From the NCBI GenBank assembly GCA_963974055.1, contig CAXBCP010000012.1:1-64000 (forward strand): a DNA stretch of 64,000 nucleotides, read 5' to 3'. Both the position numbers and the translations under genes were made by a program. Shown piece by piece: positions 17,061 to 27,084 of this stretch. The notes beneath the pieces were generated by a model. The model was given only the letters and a program-made list of their open reading frames with translations. It did not search any database and had not been told where the DNA came from. Every line of letters starts with the position of its first letter. Position 1 is the stretch's first letter. The DNA is from CAXBCP01 sp963974055 (GTDB taxonomy: Bacteria; Pseudomonadota; Alphaproteobacteria; MPNO01; UBA830).

Positions 17061-17986
17061 GACATGCGGTCCTCCCGGGGGATTCCGATACGCTGGATTT
17101 CCCATTCGAGCGAAATACCGGAATGCGCTTTCACGCGGCGGCGAACCTCTTCGCCCAGTTCTTCCAGGTCGGCGGCGCTGGCTGTGCCGCGGTTGATCAG
17201 GAAATTGCAATGCTGTTCAGAAACCTGGGCATCGCCGACGGTGAGACCGCGGCAGCCCGCCGCGTCGATCAGTTCCCAGGCTTTCGCACCGGGCGGGTTC
17301 TTGAAGGTCGATCCGCCGGTGCGCGCCTGGACCGGTTGCGACGATTTCCGGTCGGCGGCGATCTCGGTCATCCGCCGGTCAATGTCGGCACGGTCGTCCG
17401 CGTTTCCTTTGAGGACGGCGGATACGAATATCCAGCTTTCGTCCACGGTGCAGTGGCGATAGGAGAAACCGAAATCGGACGGCGCCAGGTCGTGGATTTT
17501 GCCCGACCGGTCGATGGCCCGGGCGGAAACGACGATTTCGCCGGTTTCCCTGCCGTAGGCGCCGGCATTCATCCGCAGGGCGCCGCCGATCGTGCCCGGG
17601 ATGCCGCTGAGAAATTCAAGGCCTGCAATGGAACGATCGCGTCCCGCGCGGGCAACGGCGACGTCAAGTGCGCCTGCGCCGGCGGTAACGGTTGTGCCGT
17701 CGACCGAGATATCGCCGAACGCCTTGCCAAGGTGAATCGTCACGCCGGGCAGACCGCCGTCGCGGATCAGGGCGTTGGAGCCGAGCCCGAGCACCGTGAC
17801 GCCGATATCGGCATCGAGCGCGGTGCAGAACGCCGTCAGGTCAGCGAGGTCGGCGGGGCGGAAGAGGACTTCCGCCGGACCGCCGGTGCGAAACCATGTA
17901 ATGCCGGATAATGGCGCGTTCTCGCGCAGTTCGCCGCGGACGGGCGGCAACCGGTCGATCAGGCGGGGAAGGGCATGGGCCAGCAT
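17057..17986 (-). CDS. murB: UDP-N-acetylenolpyruvoylglucosamine reductase
   Basis: FAD/NADPH reductase that completes UDP-MurNAc (309 residues). FAD-binding features are TWFRTGGPAEVLF, LGLGSNALIRDGG and SGIPGTIGGALRMNAGAYG. The later part contains the tyrosine-bearing FGFSYRHC and the active-site region RTGGSTFKNPPG, then the late glutamate in SGISLEWEIQRIG. The open frame extends far upstream through murC, but the family start is ATG 17986, two bases after the murC stop. The stop overlaps the ddl ATG. Confidence 0.96.
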   Translation of the reverse strand: MLAHALPRLIDRLPPVRGELRENAPLSGITWFRTGGPAEVLFRPADLADLTAFCTALDADIGVTVLGLGSNALIRDGGLPGVTIHLGKAFGDISVDGTTVTAGAGALDVAVARAGRDRSIAGLEFLSGIPGTIGGALRMNAGAYGRETGEIVVSARAIDRSGKIHDLAPSDFGFSYRHCTVDESWIFVSAVLKGNADDRADIDRRMTEIAADRKSSQPVQARTGGSTFKNPPGAKAWELIDAAGCRGLTVGDAQVSEQHCNFLINRGTASAADLEELGEEVRRRVKAHSGISLEWEIQRIGIPREDRMS

Positions 17987-17988
17987 GT

Positions 17989-19428
17989 TCAGGCCCCCTC
18001 GGTGTTCGAGGCGGGATTGCCGGCCCAGAGGGCGGCAAGCGCGGCGGGCAGGTCGTTTGCCCAGGCGGTGATATTGCCGGCGCCAAGGCAGACGACGAAA
18101 TCGTCGGGTTTTGCCAGGCCGGCGATGACACCGGGCATGGCCTCTGCGGATTCGAGCGCAACCACGTGTCGGTGGCCGCGGCTGCGCAGGCCTTCGACCA
18201 GCGCATCCCTGTCGATCCCGGGCAGGGGTGCCTCGCCGGCCGGATAGATATCGGCAACGATGACGGTATCGGCATCGTTGAAGCAGGTGCAGAATTCGTC
18301 GAACAGGTCGCTGACGCGGGAATACCTGTGCGGTTGCACCACGGCGATGACATTGCGCAGTGTGCTCGTCCGCGCGGCGGCGAGGACGGCCGATATTTCT
18401 ACCGGGTGGTGCCCGTAATCGTCGATTATTGTGACGTCGTTCACGATGCCTGTGCGCGTGAAACGCCGCTTGACGCCGCTGAAATCGGACAGGGCGCGTT
18501 TCAGCACATCGGTGTCGATACCCATCTCCTGGGCGATGGCGATGGCGGAAAGCGCATTGCGGATATTGTGATCGCCGACCATCGGCATGGTGAAACGCCC
18601 GAGGTCGACCGACGTGCCCGATATGCGGTTGGAGGCGATAACGGTAAAATGGGACCCCGTGGGATCGGCGGAAATGTCGATTGCGCGGATATCCGCCTGC
18701 GGACTGAGGCCGTAGGTCACGATACGGCGGTCCGAGACCTGCGGGATAAGGGCCTGGACCTCGGTATCGTCGATGCACATCGTCGCGAATCCGTAAAACG
18801 GGATATTTTGTACGAAGGTCGCGAAGGCGGCTTTCAGCGTGTCGAAATCGCCGTAGTGATCGAGATGTTCGGGATCGATATTGGTGACGATTGCGATCGT
18901 CGCCGGCAGCTTCATGAACGTGCCGTCGGACTCGTCCGCTTCGACGACGATCCAGTCGCCGTCCCCAAGCCGGGCGTTTGTTCCGTATGCATTGATAATA
19001 CCGCCATTGATGACGGTCGGATCGAACTGCCCCGCGTCGAGAACCGCGGCGATGATCGATGTGGTGGTGGTCTTGCCGTGGGTGCCGGCAACGGCGATAC
19101 CCCATTTCAGACGCATGATTTCCGCGAGCATCTCCGCCCGCGGGACAACGGGGATCAGCCGCGCGCGCGCTTCCACGACTTCCGGATTGTCCGCTTTGAC
19201 CGCCGAGGAAATGACGACGACTTCCGCTTCTTTGAGATTGTCGCCGTGCTGGCCGATGGAAATCTCTATCCCGAGGCCGCGCAGCCGCGTGACATTCGCG
19301 TTTTCGGCGATGTCGCTGCCCTGTACCGCGTAGTCGAGATTGTGAAGAATTTCGGCAATGCCGCTCATGCCGATTCCGCCGATTCCGACGAAATGGATGG
19401 TGCCGATGCTGAGGGGAAGCGCCTTCAT
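17989..19428 (-). CDS. murC: UDP-N-acetylmuramate--L-alanine ligase
   Basis: First amino-acid-adding Mur ligase, joining L-Ala to UDP-MurNAc (479 residues). The N-terminal Rossmann domain is IHFVGIGGIGMSGIAEIL. The ATP loop GTHGKTTTTS lies near 113-122, followed by EADESDGTF and the central-domain histidine segment VTNIDPEHLDHYG. The C-terminal ligase domain contains DDYGHHPVEI and VVQPHRYSR. Its start overlaps the murG stop as ATGA. Confidence 0.97.
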   Translation of the reverse strand: MKALPLSIGTIHFVGIGGIGMSGIAEILHNLDYAVQGSDIAENANVTRLRGLGIEISIGQHGDNLKEAEVVVISSAVKADNPEVVEARARLIPVVPRAEMLAEIMRLKWGIAVAGTHGKTTTTSIIAAVLDAGQFDPTVINGGIINAYGTNARLGDGDWIVVEADESDGTFMKLPATIAIVTNIDPEHLDHYGDFDTLKAAFATFVQNIPFYGFATMCIDDTEVQALIPQVSDRRIVTYGLSPQADIRAIDISADPTGSHFTVIASNRISGTSVDLGRFTMPMVGDHNIRNALSAIAIAQEMGIDTDVLKRALSDFSGVKRRFTRTGIVNDVTIIDDYGHHPVEISAVLAAARTSTLRNVIAVVQPHRYSRVSDLFDEFCTCFNDADTVIVADIYPAGEAPLPGIDRDALVEGLRSRGHRHVVALESAEAMPGVIAGLAKPDDFVVCLGAGNITAWANDLPAALAALWAGNPASNTEGA

Positions 19429-20591
19429 GCCGCGATCTCCCGGACGGGGTCGACGCCGGGACCCCGTCCGCCGTTGCGCCGAATGCCCATCAGCCGTTCC
19501 GCCTCGTCCGCGAGCGCCGCGGCGGCATTACGGCCGCCGAAATCGTGGGCCGCTCGTGCAGCATCGATCAGAAGGTTGTGCAGGTTGACGAAGCTCTCCA
19601 GACGCATGGTCAGCGCTTCCGGGGTGAACCCGGCCTGCGGGATCAGCCAGCCGGCGCCCTTGGCTTCGACGGCTCTTGCATTTGCCGTCTGGTGGTCGTC
19701 GGTGGCGTGCTGGTAGGGCACGAGAATTGCCGGCCGTCCCGCCTCGGCGAGCTCGGCGACGGTCGAAGCGCCGGCGCGGGTGATCACGACATGGGCGGCG
19801 GCCATACGGTCCGGCACGTCATCGAAGAACTTCGACAGGTCCGCCGAAACGTTCGCGTCTTCATATGCTTTCCGGACGTTTTCGATGTCTTCGGGGCGAC
19901 ACTGCTGGGTGATGGCAAACCGCCGGCGCAGGGTTTCCGGCATTTCGGCCAACGCCTTCGGGACAACTTCGCTCAGGATACGGGCGCCCTGGCTGCCGCC
20001 CAGCACGAGAATTTTTACGCCTTCGCCGTTGGGCCCGATCCGGGGATAGTCCTGCGCACGGGCGGCACTAAAGGCCGCGCGGACCGGATTGCCGGTCTGG
20101 ACGATCTTGCCTTCGCTGGCCGTATCGATCCCCGTCGTCTGGTCGAAAGACGATGCAATCGCGGAAACCCGTCTGGCGACCAGCCGGTTGGCGCGGCCGA
20201 GAACGGCATTCTGTTCGTGGATGATCGTCGGCAGTCCACGCGAAGCGGCTGCGACCATTGTCGGCACGGACGGATATCCGCCAAACCCGATAACGCAGGC
20301 CGGGCGAAGGTTCCGGAACAGGCGACGCGCCTGCAGAACGCCGAGGCCGATGGACGCCACGCCTTTTACCTTGGCGATCACCCCGCCCCGCACGCCCGAC
20401 GCGCTGATCCGGTACACATCGACCCCGGGCAGCGTGCTGCCCAGGTTCGTGCCGCGCGCGTCGGTGGCGAGCGATACGGTGTGACCGCGTTTCATCAGTT
20501 CCTCCGCCACCGCGATGGCGGGGAAGATATGCCCCCCGGTACCGCCGGCGGCGAGCAGGATGTTGCGTCCGCCTGTTGTTTTTTCGCTCAT
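19425..20591 (-). CDS. murG: Lipid II synthase MurG (UDP-GlcNAc transferase)
   Basis: Peripheral inner-membrane GT-B glycosyltransferase that adds GlcNAc to lipid I (388 residues). It has the G-loop LAAGGTGGHIFPA near the N-terminus and the donor-side loop LVLGGSQGAR. The nucleotide-sugar region ADVVITRAGASTVAEL appears here as AHVVITRAGASTVAELAEAGRPAILVPY. A long frame continues upstream inside ftsW, but ATG 20591 starts the family sequence. It shares one base with the ftsW stop (TGATG) and overlaps murC by ATGA. Confidence 0.97.
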   Translation of the reverse strand: MSEKTTGGRNILLAAGGTGGHIFPAIAVAEELMKRGHTVSLATDARGTNLGSTLPGVDVYRISASGVRGGVIAKVKGVASIGLGVLQARRLFRNLRPACVIGFGGYPSVPTMVAAASRGLPTIIHEQNAVLGRANRLVARRVSAIASSFDQTTGIDTASEGKIVQTGNPVRAAFSAARAQDYPRIGPNGEGVKILVLGGSQGARILSEVVPKALAEMPETLRRRFAITQQCRPEDIENVRKAYEDANVSADLSKFFDDVPDRMAAAHVVITRAGASTVAELAEAGRPAILVPYQHATDDHQTANARAVEAKGAGWLIPQAGFTPEALTMRLESFVNLHNLLIDAARAAHDFGGRNAAAALADEAERLMGIRRNGGRGPGVDPVREIAA

Positions 20592-21712
20592 CACTGTGCT
20601 CCTGCGCCGACACGGCGGCGGGTCAGGGCGAGCAGAAACCCGATGCACAGCCCCATCGCGATCAGCGACGATCCGCCATAGCTGACGAAGGGCAGGGTCA
20701 TGCCCTTGGTCGGCATCAGCCGCAGGGTGGAGCCCATATTGATGACGGCCTGAAGGCCGAACTGGACGACCAGGCCCGACGTCGCGAGCAGGATGAACAA
20801 ATCCGTTTCCTGAAGCGCCTTCGCGAAGCCGCGCAGAACGACGAAGCCGAACAGGCAAACCAGGATCAGGCACACGAAAAGCCCGAATTCTTCGCCTGCG
20901 ACGGCGAACACGAAATCGGAATGGGCGTCGGGCAGAACCTCTTTTACGGTGCCTTCGCCGGGGCCGCGACCGAACAGGCCGCCATTCATGAAAGCCTCGA
21001 GCGACCGGTCGACCTGATAGCTGTCGCCCGACGACGGGTCGAGAAAACGGTCGACCCGGCTTGCGACGTGGGAAAGGGTGAAATACGCGCCGACAAAGGC
21101 GGCGGCTCCGCCGATTGCAAGTGCGGCTGCCCAGAACAGCGGCAGACCGGCGAGGAAGAACTGGCAGGCCCATACCGATGATATCACGACCGCCATCCCG
21201 ACATCCGGTTGAAGCAGAAGCAGGCCGACCAGCGCGCCATAGGCGCCGATGCATATCAGGTTTCCATGGCGCAGTTCGCCGTTGCGGGCCGCCGCGAACA
21301 GCCATGCGGCGACAACGGCAAAGGCCGGTTTCAGGAACTCGGAGGGCTGCACCGATACCGGGCCGAGTCCGATCCAGCGCCTGGCGCCCTTGATTTCGGT
21401 GCCGAATACGAATGTTGCAAGTACCAGAATCGTAAAGATGGCGAGGGTTACGACCGCGACGCGGAACACGCCGCGGGGCGACAGCAGCGATCCGCCGATC
21501 AGCAGGGCAAGAGCGACCGGCAGATAGATCAACTGGCGGCGCGCGAAATAGAAGTAATCGAGGCCGATGCGTTCTGCGACGGCCGGGCTGGCGGCCAACG
21601 CCATGATAATCCCGAATGCGATCAGCATGCCGACGGCGGTCAGGGTCCAACGGTCGACCGTCCACCACCAGCGGCCGAGAATGGACGTATCGGAGCGGGC
21701 AAATACGGTCAT
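20591..21712 (-). CDS. ftsW: Peptidoglycan glycosyltransferase FtsW
   Basis: SEDS-family polytopic membrane enzyme that polymerises glycan strands at the septum with FtsI (373 residues, about ten membrane helices). Key segments are RRWIGLGPVSVQPSEFLKPAF, LLLQPDVGMAVVI (with the catalytic-type Asp), the long periplasmic loop SYQVDRSLEAFMNGGLFGRGPGEG, and LRLMPTKGMTLPFVSYGGSS. The position between murD and murG in the dcw cluster identifies it as FtsW rather than RodA. Both junctions are overlapping. Confidence 0.96.
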   Translation of the reverse strand: MTVFARSDTSILGRWWWTVDRWTLTAVGMLIAFGIIMALAASPAVAERIGLDYFYFARRQLIYLPVALALLIGGSLLSPRGVFRVAVVTLAIFTILVLATFVFGTEIKGARRWIGLGPVSVQPSEFLKPAFAVVAAWLFAAARNGELRHGNLICIGAYGALVGLLLLQPDVGMAVVISSVWACQFFLAGLPLFWAAALAIGGAAAFVGAYFTLSHVASRVDRFLDPSSGDSYQVDRSLEAFMNGGLFGRGPGEGTVKEVLPDAHSDFVFAVAGEEFGLFVCLILVCLFGFVVLRGFAKALQETDLFILLATSGLVVQFGLQAVINMGSTLRLMPTKGMTLPFVSYGGSSLIAMGLCIGFLLALTRRRVGAGAQ

Positions 21713-23091
21713 GCCGCGCCTCCGATTTGCAGATCGTTCACCAGGTCGCGGAAGTGATCGCCGCGCAGAACGAAGTTCCGGTACTGGTCGAAGGATGCAC
21801 AGGCCGGCGACAGCAGAATTACCGGGTGCGTGACGCCGTCGGCGACGGCGCAGGCACCCGCATCGCGGAGAGCGGTCGCAAGATCGCCCGAGCGGGTCAC
21901 CGGAACGCTGCCGGACAGCATGGATTCGAATGCGTCGGCTGCCTCGCCGATCAGGAACGCGTGACGAACGTTGCCCCAGTAGGGTTCGGTCGGGCCAAGC
22001 CCGTCTTCCTTCGCTACGCCGCCGGCGATCCAGTAGATGCTGTCGAAGCTCGACAGTGCGCGCGCAGCCGCTTCGCCGTTCGTTGCCTTGGAATCGTTGA
22101 CGTAGCGGATCCCGTTTATCTCGGCGACGGTCTCCAGCCGGTGGGGCAGTCCCGGATAGGTCTCGAAGGCGTCTGCGATCCGGTCGGGGGAGACGCCGCG
22201 CGCGCGGGCGATTGCCCAGGCTGCCGCGGCGTTCTGCCAGTTGTGGCGGCCGCGTAATGTGTCGATATGGCCGATGGGGCAGCTGTTGCCGTCGCCGTCG
22301 TGCAATACACCGTCGACAACCCCGACGCCATCCGCCGTGGCCTGTCCGACCGAAACCGGAACCACCTGCCAGTGCGGATCGTCCGTCATCTCCCGGAAAA
22401 CGACCTCGCCGTACTGGTCGTCGATTCCGATGACGGCGATCTGGCGGCCCGGGGCGGCGTTGGTCCGGAATATCCGTTTTTTCGCCGCAACATAGCCCGC
22501 CATATCTCCATGGCGGTCCAAATGGTCCGGCGTGACGTTCAGCAGGACGGCGATATCGAAGGTCGCCGTTTGTGTCAGGTCGAGCTGATAGGACGACAGT
22601 TCCAGAACGATCGTGTCCTGCGGTCCGGCGGAAGCGAGGCCGAGTACAGGCGGGCCGAAATTGCCGCCGATCTGTACCGCGACGCCGGAAGCCTGAAGCA
22701 CGTGATGGATCAGCGCCGAGGTGGTCGATTTGCCGTTTGTCCCTGTGATGCCGATCAGCGCCGCGCCGTTGTTGTTTTCGACAAGCAGTTCGATGTCGCC
22801 GATGACCTGTCGTCCCGCGGCGCGGGCGCAGGCGACGACCGGATGGGGCGCCGGGTGCGTCAGCGGGATGCCGGGGCTGAGCACCAGCGCGGAAATGCCG
22901 GTCCAGTCCGACTGGGTGAGATCGGCCAGCGGAATGTTCTCATTGGCGGCTTCCGCGCGGGAGTCCGCATTGTCGTCCCATGCCGTGACAGTCGCCCCGC
23001 CGGCCATCAGCGCACGCGCAGCGGCGCGGCCGGAGCCGCCGAGTCCGAAGACCGCCATGTGCTGAGAGGAACGGGATGTCACGGGGATCAT
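21709..23091 (-). CDS. murD: UDP-N-acetylmuramoyl-L-alanine--D-glutamate ligase
   Basis: Mur ligase adding D-glutamate (460 residues). The N-terminal nucleotide-sugar domain has AVFGLGGSGRAAARAL. The ATP loop is GITGTNGKSTTSAL, followed by LELSSYQLD, the histidine segment LNVTPDHLDRHG and YVNDSKATN in the third domain. LLSPACASFDQY near the C-terminus is the typical MurD ending motif. It starts ten bases after mraY and overlaps ftsW by four bases. Confidence 0.97.
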   Translation of the reverse strand: MIPVTSRSSQHMAVFGLGGSGRAAARALMAGGATVTAWDDNADSRAEAANENIPLADLTQSDWTGISALVLSPGIPLTHPAPHPVVACARAAGRQVIGDIELLVENNNGAALIGITGTNGKSTTSALIHHVLQASGVAVQIGGNFGPPVLGLASAGPQDTIVLELSSYQLDLTQTATFDIAVLLNVTPDHLDRHGDMAGYVAAKKRIFRTNAAPGRQIAVIGIDDQYGEVVFREMTDDPHWQVVPVSVGQATADGVGVVDGVLHDGDGNSCPIGHIDTLRGRHNWQNAAAAWAIARARGVSPDRIADAFETYPGLPHRLETVAEINGIRYVNDSKATNGEAAARALSSFDSIYWIAGGVAKEDGLGPTEPYWGNVRHAFLIGEAADAFESMLSGSVPVTRSGDLATALRDAGACAVADGVTHPVILLSPACASFDQYRNFVLRGDHFRDLVNDLQIGGAA

Positions 23092-23101
23092 TTCTGTCGC
23101 T

Positions 23102-24190
23102 CTACCTCAGTTTCAGGGTGGCAAGCCCGATGAGCGCGAGGATCGACGCGATGATCCAGAAACGGATGACGATGGTCGATTCCGCCCAGCCTTTTTGTTC
23201 GAAGTGGTGATGCAGCGGCGCCATCCGGAAGACGCGTTTGCCGGTCAGCTTGAAGGATGCGACCTGGACGATGACGGATACGGTTTCCAGCACGAACAAC
23301 CCGCCGATGATCGCGAGAACGATTTCATGCTTGGTCACGACGCTTACCGCGCCCAGCGCGCCGCCGATGGCCAGCGATCCCGTGTCGCCCATGAAAACCA
23401 TGGCCGGCGGCGCGTTGTACCAGAGGAACCCGAGCCCGGCGCCGACCAGTGCGCCGCAGAACACGGCGAGTTCGCCGGCGCCCCGCACGTAATGAATCTG
23501 CAGATATTCCGAAAAGACGAAATTTCCCGATACATAGGCGATCAGGGAGAAACAGGCGGCGGCGATAAGGGCCGGCATGATGGCAAGACCGTCGAGCCCG
23601 TCGGTCAGGTTCACGGCGTTCGACGCGCCGACCAGAACGATCACGGCCCAGGGAACGAAGAACCATCCCAGCGGCACCAGGAGGTCCTTGAAGAAGGGCA
23701 GAGCAAGACCGTTCGTCAGCGGGCCCTCGGACAGCGATGTGATCCAGATCGTGACCCCGACGCCGATCGCGATCTGGGCGACAAGTTTCAGCCTGCCGGG
23801 GAGGCCGTTGCTCGACCGTTTCGTGAGCTTGATATAGTCGTCGACGAAGCCGATCGCCCCGAATCCGAGCGTCACCGTCAAAACCGCCCAGACATATCCG
23901 TTGGTCAGATCGGCCCACAGCAGGGTGGCGATACCGAGCGCGAGCAGGATCAGGACGCCACCCATCGTGGGCGTGCCTTTTTTGGTGATCAGGTGGGATT
24001 GCGGGCCGTCTTCGCGGATCGGCTGGCCTTCCGCCTGCTTGCTTTTCAGCCAGCGGATGACCGCGGGTCCGAGCACGAAGCTGACGAAAAGCGCGGTGAC
24101 CACGGCGCCGCCGGTCCGCAGCGTGATATACCGGAACAGATTGAATGCGCCGATGTCGTCGGCCAGCGGGAACAGGAGGTTGTAGAGCAT
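23102..24190 (-). CDS. mraY: Phospho-N-acetylmuramoyl-pentapeptide transferase
   Basis: Integral membrane transferase that forms lipid I on undecaprenyl phosphate (362 residues, ten predicted helices). The catalytic and magnesium-binding aspartates lie in FVDDYIKLTKRSSNGLPGR, AVNLTDGLDGLA and MVFMGDTGSLAIGG. The HHHFE loop, visible as MAPLHHHFEQKGW, is the diagnostic MraY signature. It begins 18 bases after murF and is followed closely by murD. Length and order are normal. Confidence 0.97.
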   Translation of the reverse strand: MLYNLLFPLADDIGAFNLFRYITLRTGGAVVTALFVSFVLGPAVIRWLKSKQAEGQPIREDGPQSHLITKKGTPTMGGVLILLALGIATLLWADLTNGYVWAVLTVTLGFGAIGFVDDYIKLTKRSSNGLPGRLKLVAQIAIGVGVTIWITSLSEGPLTNGLALPFFKDLLVPLGWFFVPWAVIVLVGASNAVNLTDGLDGLAIMPALIAAACFSLIAYVSGNFVFSEYLQIHYVRGAGELAVFCGALVGAGLGFLWYNAPPAMVFMGDTGSLAIGGALGAVSVVTKHEIVLAIIGGLFVLETVSVIVQVASFKLTGKRVFRMAPLHHHFEQKGWAESTIVIRFWIIASILALIGLATLKLR

Positions 24191-24208
24191 GTTTCTGTGT
24201 CTCCTGCT

Positions 24209-25627
24209 TCAGTCGCCGTTGGCGGCGCGTGACGGAGACGCCGGGTCGGTAAGGGTTTTTACGATGCGCGACAGACCGATGCCGTTCGACGCCTTGACCG
24301 TTACGACATCGCCGGCCCCGAGGCCGGAAAGCACCATCGGCAGCAGGCCCTCGGCGTTTTCGGCAATGCCGCCAAGGGTTGTCCTGTCGAGGCTGTCGGC
24401 GAGTGCTTTCATTTCCGGGCCGGCCAGAAATACCCGGTCGATCCGGTTTTTCTCGATCTGGGCTTTCAGCGCGGTGTGGGCCGCTTTTGAAATGTCCCCG
24501 AGTTCCAGCATGTCGCCGAGTATGGCGATGCGCTGCCCGCCATCCGGCTGCATGTGACCGAGCGTCTTGAGGGCGGATGCCATTGATTCCGGGTTGGCAT
24601 TATACGAATCGTCTATCAGGCGGATATGACCGTCGCCCCAGGGAATGACATGTACCGCGCCGCGGCCCGGTAAGGCGGGGAGCGACGAGAGCGCAGCCGC
24701 CGCAGCGTGGAGGTCGCCGCCGAGGGCATCCACCGTGACGAGGACCGCGAGGCTGTTATAGGCCCAGTGGGCGCCGGGCTGGCCGACGCGGAACTGAATT
24801 GTTTCACCCTTCCAGCGCGCATCCACCGTATTGCCGGTCGCATCGCCGAGGCATTCCAGCAGACGCATGTCGGCCTCCAGATGACGGCCGAAACTGACGA
24901 CGCGGTCGGCGCCCGATTCCAGTGCCATATCGGAAAGAAGTCCGAAAAATTCCGTGTCGCGGTTAATGACCGCAATGCCGTTCTCCAGGGATGAAAAAAT
25001 TTCGCCCTTGGCGCGCGCGATGTCTTCGACCGTGTCGAAGAACGCCATATGCGCAGCGGCGATGGCCGTAACGACAGCAACATGCGGGCGCGCCAGCGCA
25101 ACCAGCGGGGTGATCTCACCCGGGTGATTCATGCCGATCTCGAAGATGCCGAATTTTGTTTCGGCCGGCATGCGGGCGACCGAGAGCGGTACGCCCCAAT
25201 GATTGTTCAGGCTGCTCTTGCTGAAGCTGGTTTTGCCCTGGAATGAGAGGACATGCGCCAGCGCTTCCTTGGTGCCGGTTTTGCCGACACTGCCGGTGAT
25301 TGCCGCGATTCTGGCGTGCGTTCGGGCGCGGGCGGCACTGGCGAGCGCCCGAAGCCCGTCAAGGGTGTCCGGAACCGCGAGGCCAGGTTTGCCGTCCAGA
25401 ACGTCGGCGTTTTCGCTGTCGACGAGGGCCGCGGCCGCACCGGCGTCGAACGCCGCGGCGACGAAATCGTGGCCGTCGAAATTGGGGCCGGCGAGGGCGG
25501 CGAAAAGATCGCCTTTTTCCAGCGTGCGTGTGTCGATGGAGATACCCGAGGCGTCCCAGTTTACCGATGCAACGCCGCCGGTCGCTGCGACGGCATCTGC
25601 AGATGTCCAGAGCGGGGCAGGGGTCAT
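24209..25627 (-). CDS. murF: UDP-MurNAc-tripeptide--D-alanyl-D-alanine ligase
   Basis: Adds the D-Ala-D-Ala made by Ddl to the tripeptide precursor (472 residues). The ATP loop reads AITGSVGKTGTKEAL, followed by SFSKSSLNNHWGVPLSV, the typical MurF segment. FEIGMNHPGEI, VVTAIAAAHMAFF and the C-domain LIDDSYNANPESM complete the match. The start at 25627 overlaps the murE stop as ATGA. The frame continues upstream in murE, but that part is a shadow. Confidence 0.96.
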   Translation of the reverse strand: MTPAPLWTSADAVAATGGVASVNWDASGISIDTRTLEKGDLFAALAGPNFDGHDFVAAAFDAGAAAALVDSENADVLDGKPGLAVPDTLDGLRALASAARARTHARIAAITGSVGKTGTKEALAHVLSFQGKTSFSKSSLNNHWGVPLSVARMPAETKFGIFEIGMNHPGEITPLVALARPHVAVVTAIAAAHMAFFDTVEDIARAKGEIFSSLENGIAVINRDTEFFGLLSDMALESGADRVVSFGRHLEADMRLLECLGDATGNTVDARWKGETIQFRVGQPGAHWAYNSLAVLVTVDALGGDLHAAAAALSSLPALPGRGAVHVIPWGDGHIRLIDDSYNANPESMASALKTLGHMQPDGGQRIAILGDMLELGDISKAAHTALKAQIEKNRIDRVFLAGPEMKALADSLDRTTLGGIAENAEGLLPMVLSGLGAGDVVTVKASNGIGLSRIVKTLTDPASPSRAANGD

Positions 25628-27084
25628 GACGGGGTCCCTCCCGCGGATTCGATGGCGGCACGGGCGACGACCAGATCGTCGAACGGGCGAATTTCGTCGC
25701 CGACGATCTGCCCGGTTTCGTGGCCCTTGCCCGCAATTACCAGGATATCTCCCGGCGTCAGCAGGGAAACGGCCTGTCCGATGGCTTCGGCACGGTCGCC
25801 GATTTCGCGCGCGCCGGGTGCCGCCGCCAGGATTTCCTGCCGGATCGCGGATGCGGTCTCCGACCGCGGGTTGTCGTCGGTCACGATGGCAATATCGGCA
25901 TGCTCTATCGCAACCCCGCCCATCATCGGGCGCTTGCCCCGATCGCGGTCGCCGCCGCAGCCGAAAACGACGACGAGACGGGCCGAGGTATGGGGCCGCA
26001 TTGCCGTCAGAACGTTTTCGAGCGCGTCCGGCGTATGGGCGTAGTCGATATAGACGCCGGCGCCGTTTACAGTGCCGGCGCGTTCCAGGCGTCCGGGGAC
26101 ACCGCGAAGGCGGGGCAGGCACTCCATGACGTCGGCGCTGGTTTCGCCGCAGGCGATTGCGAGGCCCGCTGCACAGAGTACGTTGTAAATCTGAAAGGAA
26201 CCCGCGAGGGGGAGATCGATCTCGAAGCGCTGTCCGAAGGCGACCACCGAGATATGCGTTCCGTGTTCCGTCGGCACGGCATCGACCAGTTCGAGGTCGG
26301 CGCCGTTACGGCCATAGGAAAGGGTCGTGCCGTCGAAGGACGCGGCCAGCGCGGCGAATTCCGGTATGTCGGCGTTGAGGACGGCCGTTCCATCGGCGGG
26401 CAGAAGTTCCGAGAACAGCCGCGCCTTGGCGGCGAGATAGCTTTCAATCGTCCCATGGTAATCGAGATGGTCGCGCGACAGGTTGGTAAAACCGGCGGCC
26501 CGCAGGCGGACTCCGTCCATCCGGCGCTGGTCGAGACCGTGGCTCGATGCCTCGAGAACCGCGTGGCTGGCGCCGTTCCGTGCGATATCGGCAAGATCGG
26601 CATGGAGGGTGACCGGATCCGGCGTCGTTAATGTCGGTTTGACGCTGCCGTCCGGCATTTGCAGGCCGAGGGTGCCCATGCTGACGGCACGGTGTGTAAG
26701 CAGCGTCCAAATCTGGCGGGTGAAATGCGCGACCGAGGTTTTGCCGTTGGTGCCGGTGACAGCCGCGATCGTCTCCGGCTGGTCGCCGTAAAATGCCGCG
26801 GCAATATGGGCAAGTGCAGCGCGCGCATCCGGCGACGTCAGAAGAGCGATTTCGTCATTGGCGAGCCCGGTCCCTTCCGGCGCGAGTATAGCCGCGGCGC
26901 CCTGTGCGATGGCGGTGTCGATAAAATCGCGTCCGTCGGCGCTGGTTCCCGGCAGGGCTGCGAACAGGAATCCGGGTTCGACAGCGCGCGAATCCGCGGT
27001 CAATCCCGTTATCTCCCTGTTGCGCAGTTCGTCTGTCAGGTTCACCTGTGTGATCTCTCCCTGTAAGAGGTCAATGAGACGCAA
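25624..27084 (-). CDS. murE: UDP-MurNAc-L-Ala-D-Glu--2,6-diaminopimelate ligase
   Basis: Mur ligase adding meso-diaminopimelate (486 residues from TTG 27084). Features are AVTGTNGKTSVAHF (ATP loop), EASSHGLDQRR, NLSRDHLDYHG and the DAP-specificity motif DDNPRSE, so the wall should be of the DAP type. The ATG at 27117 would add 11 residues lying inside ftsI. TTG 27084 gives RLIDLL at the second residue, as in relatives, and has GGGAG seven bases upstream. The TTG overlaps ftsI by 14 bases. The end overlaps murF by ATGA. Confidence 0.93.
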   Translation of the reverse strand: MRLIDLLQGEITQVNLTDELRNREITGLTADSRAVEPGFLFAALPGTSADGRDFIDTAIAQGAAAILAPEGTGLANDEIALLTSPDARAALAHIAAAFYGDQPETIAAVTGTNGKTSVAHFTRQIWTLLTHRAVSMGTLGLQMPDGSVKPTLTTPDPVTLHADLADIARNGASHAVLEASSHGLDQRRMDGVRLRAAGFTNLSRDHLDYHGTIESYLAAKARLFSELLPADGTAVLNADIPEFAALAASFDGTTLSYGRNGADLELVDAVPTEHGTHISVVAFGQRFEIDLPLAGSFQIYNVLCAAGLAIACGETSADVMECLPRLRGVPGRLERAGTVNGAGVYIDYAHTPDALENVLTAMRPHTSARLVVVFGCGGDRDRGKRPMMGGVAIEHADIAIVTDDNPRSETASAIRQEILAAAPGAREIGDRAEAIGQAVSLLTPGDILVIAGKGHETGQIVGDEIRPFDDLVVARAAIESAGGTPS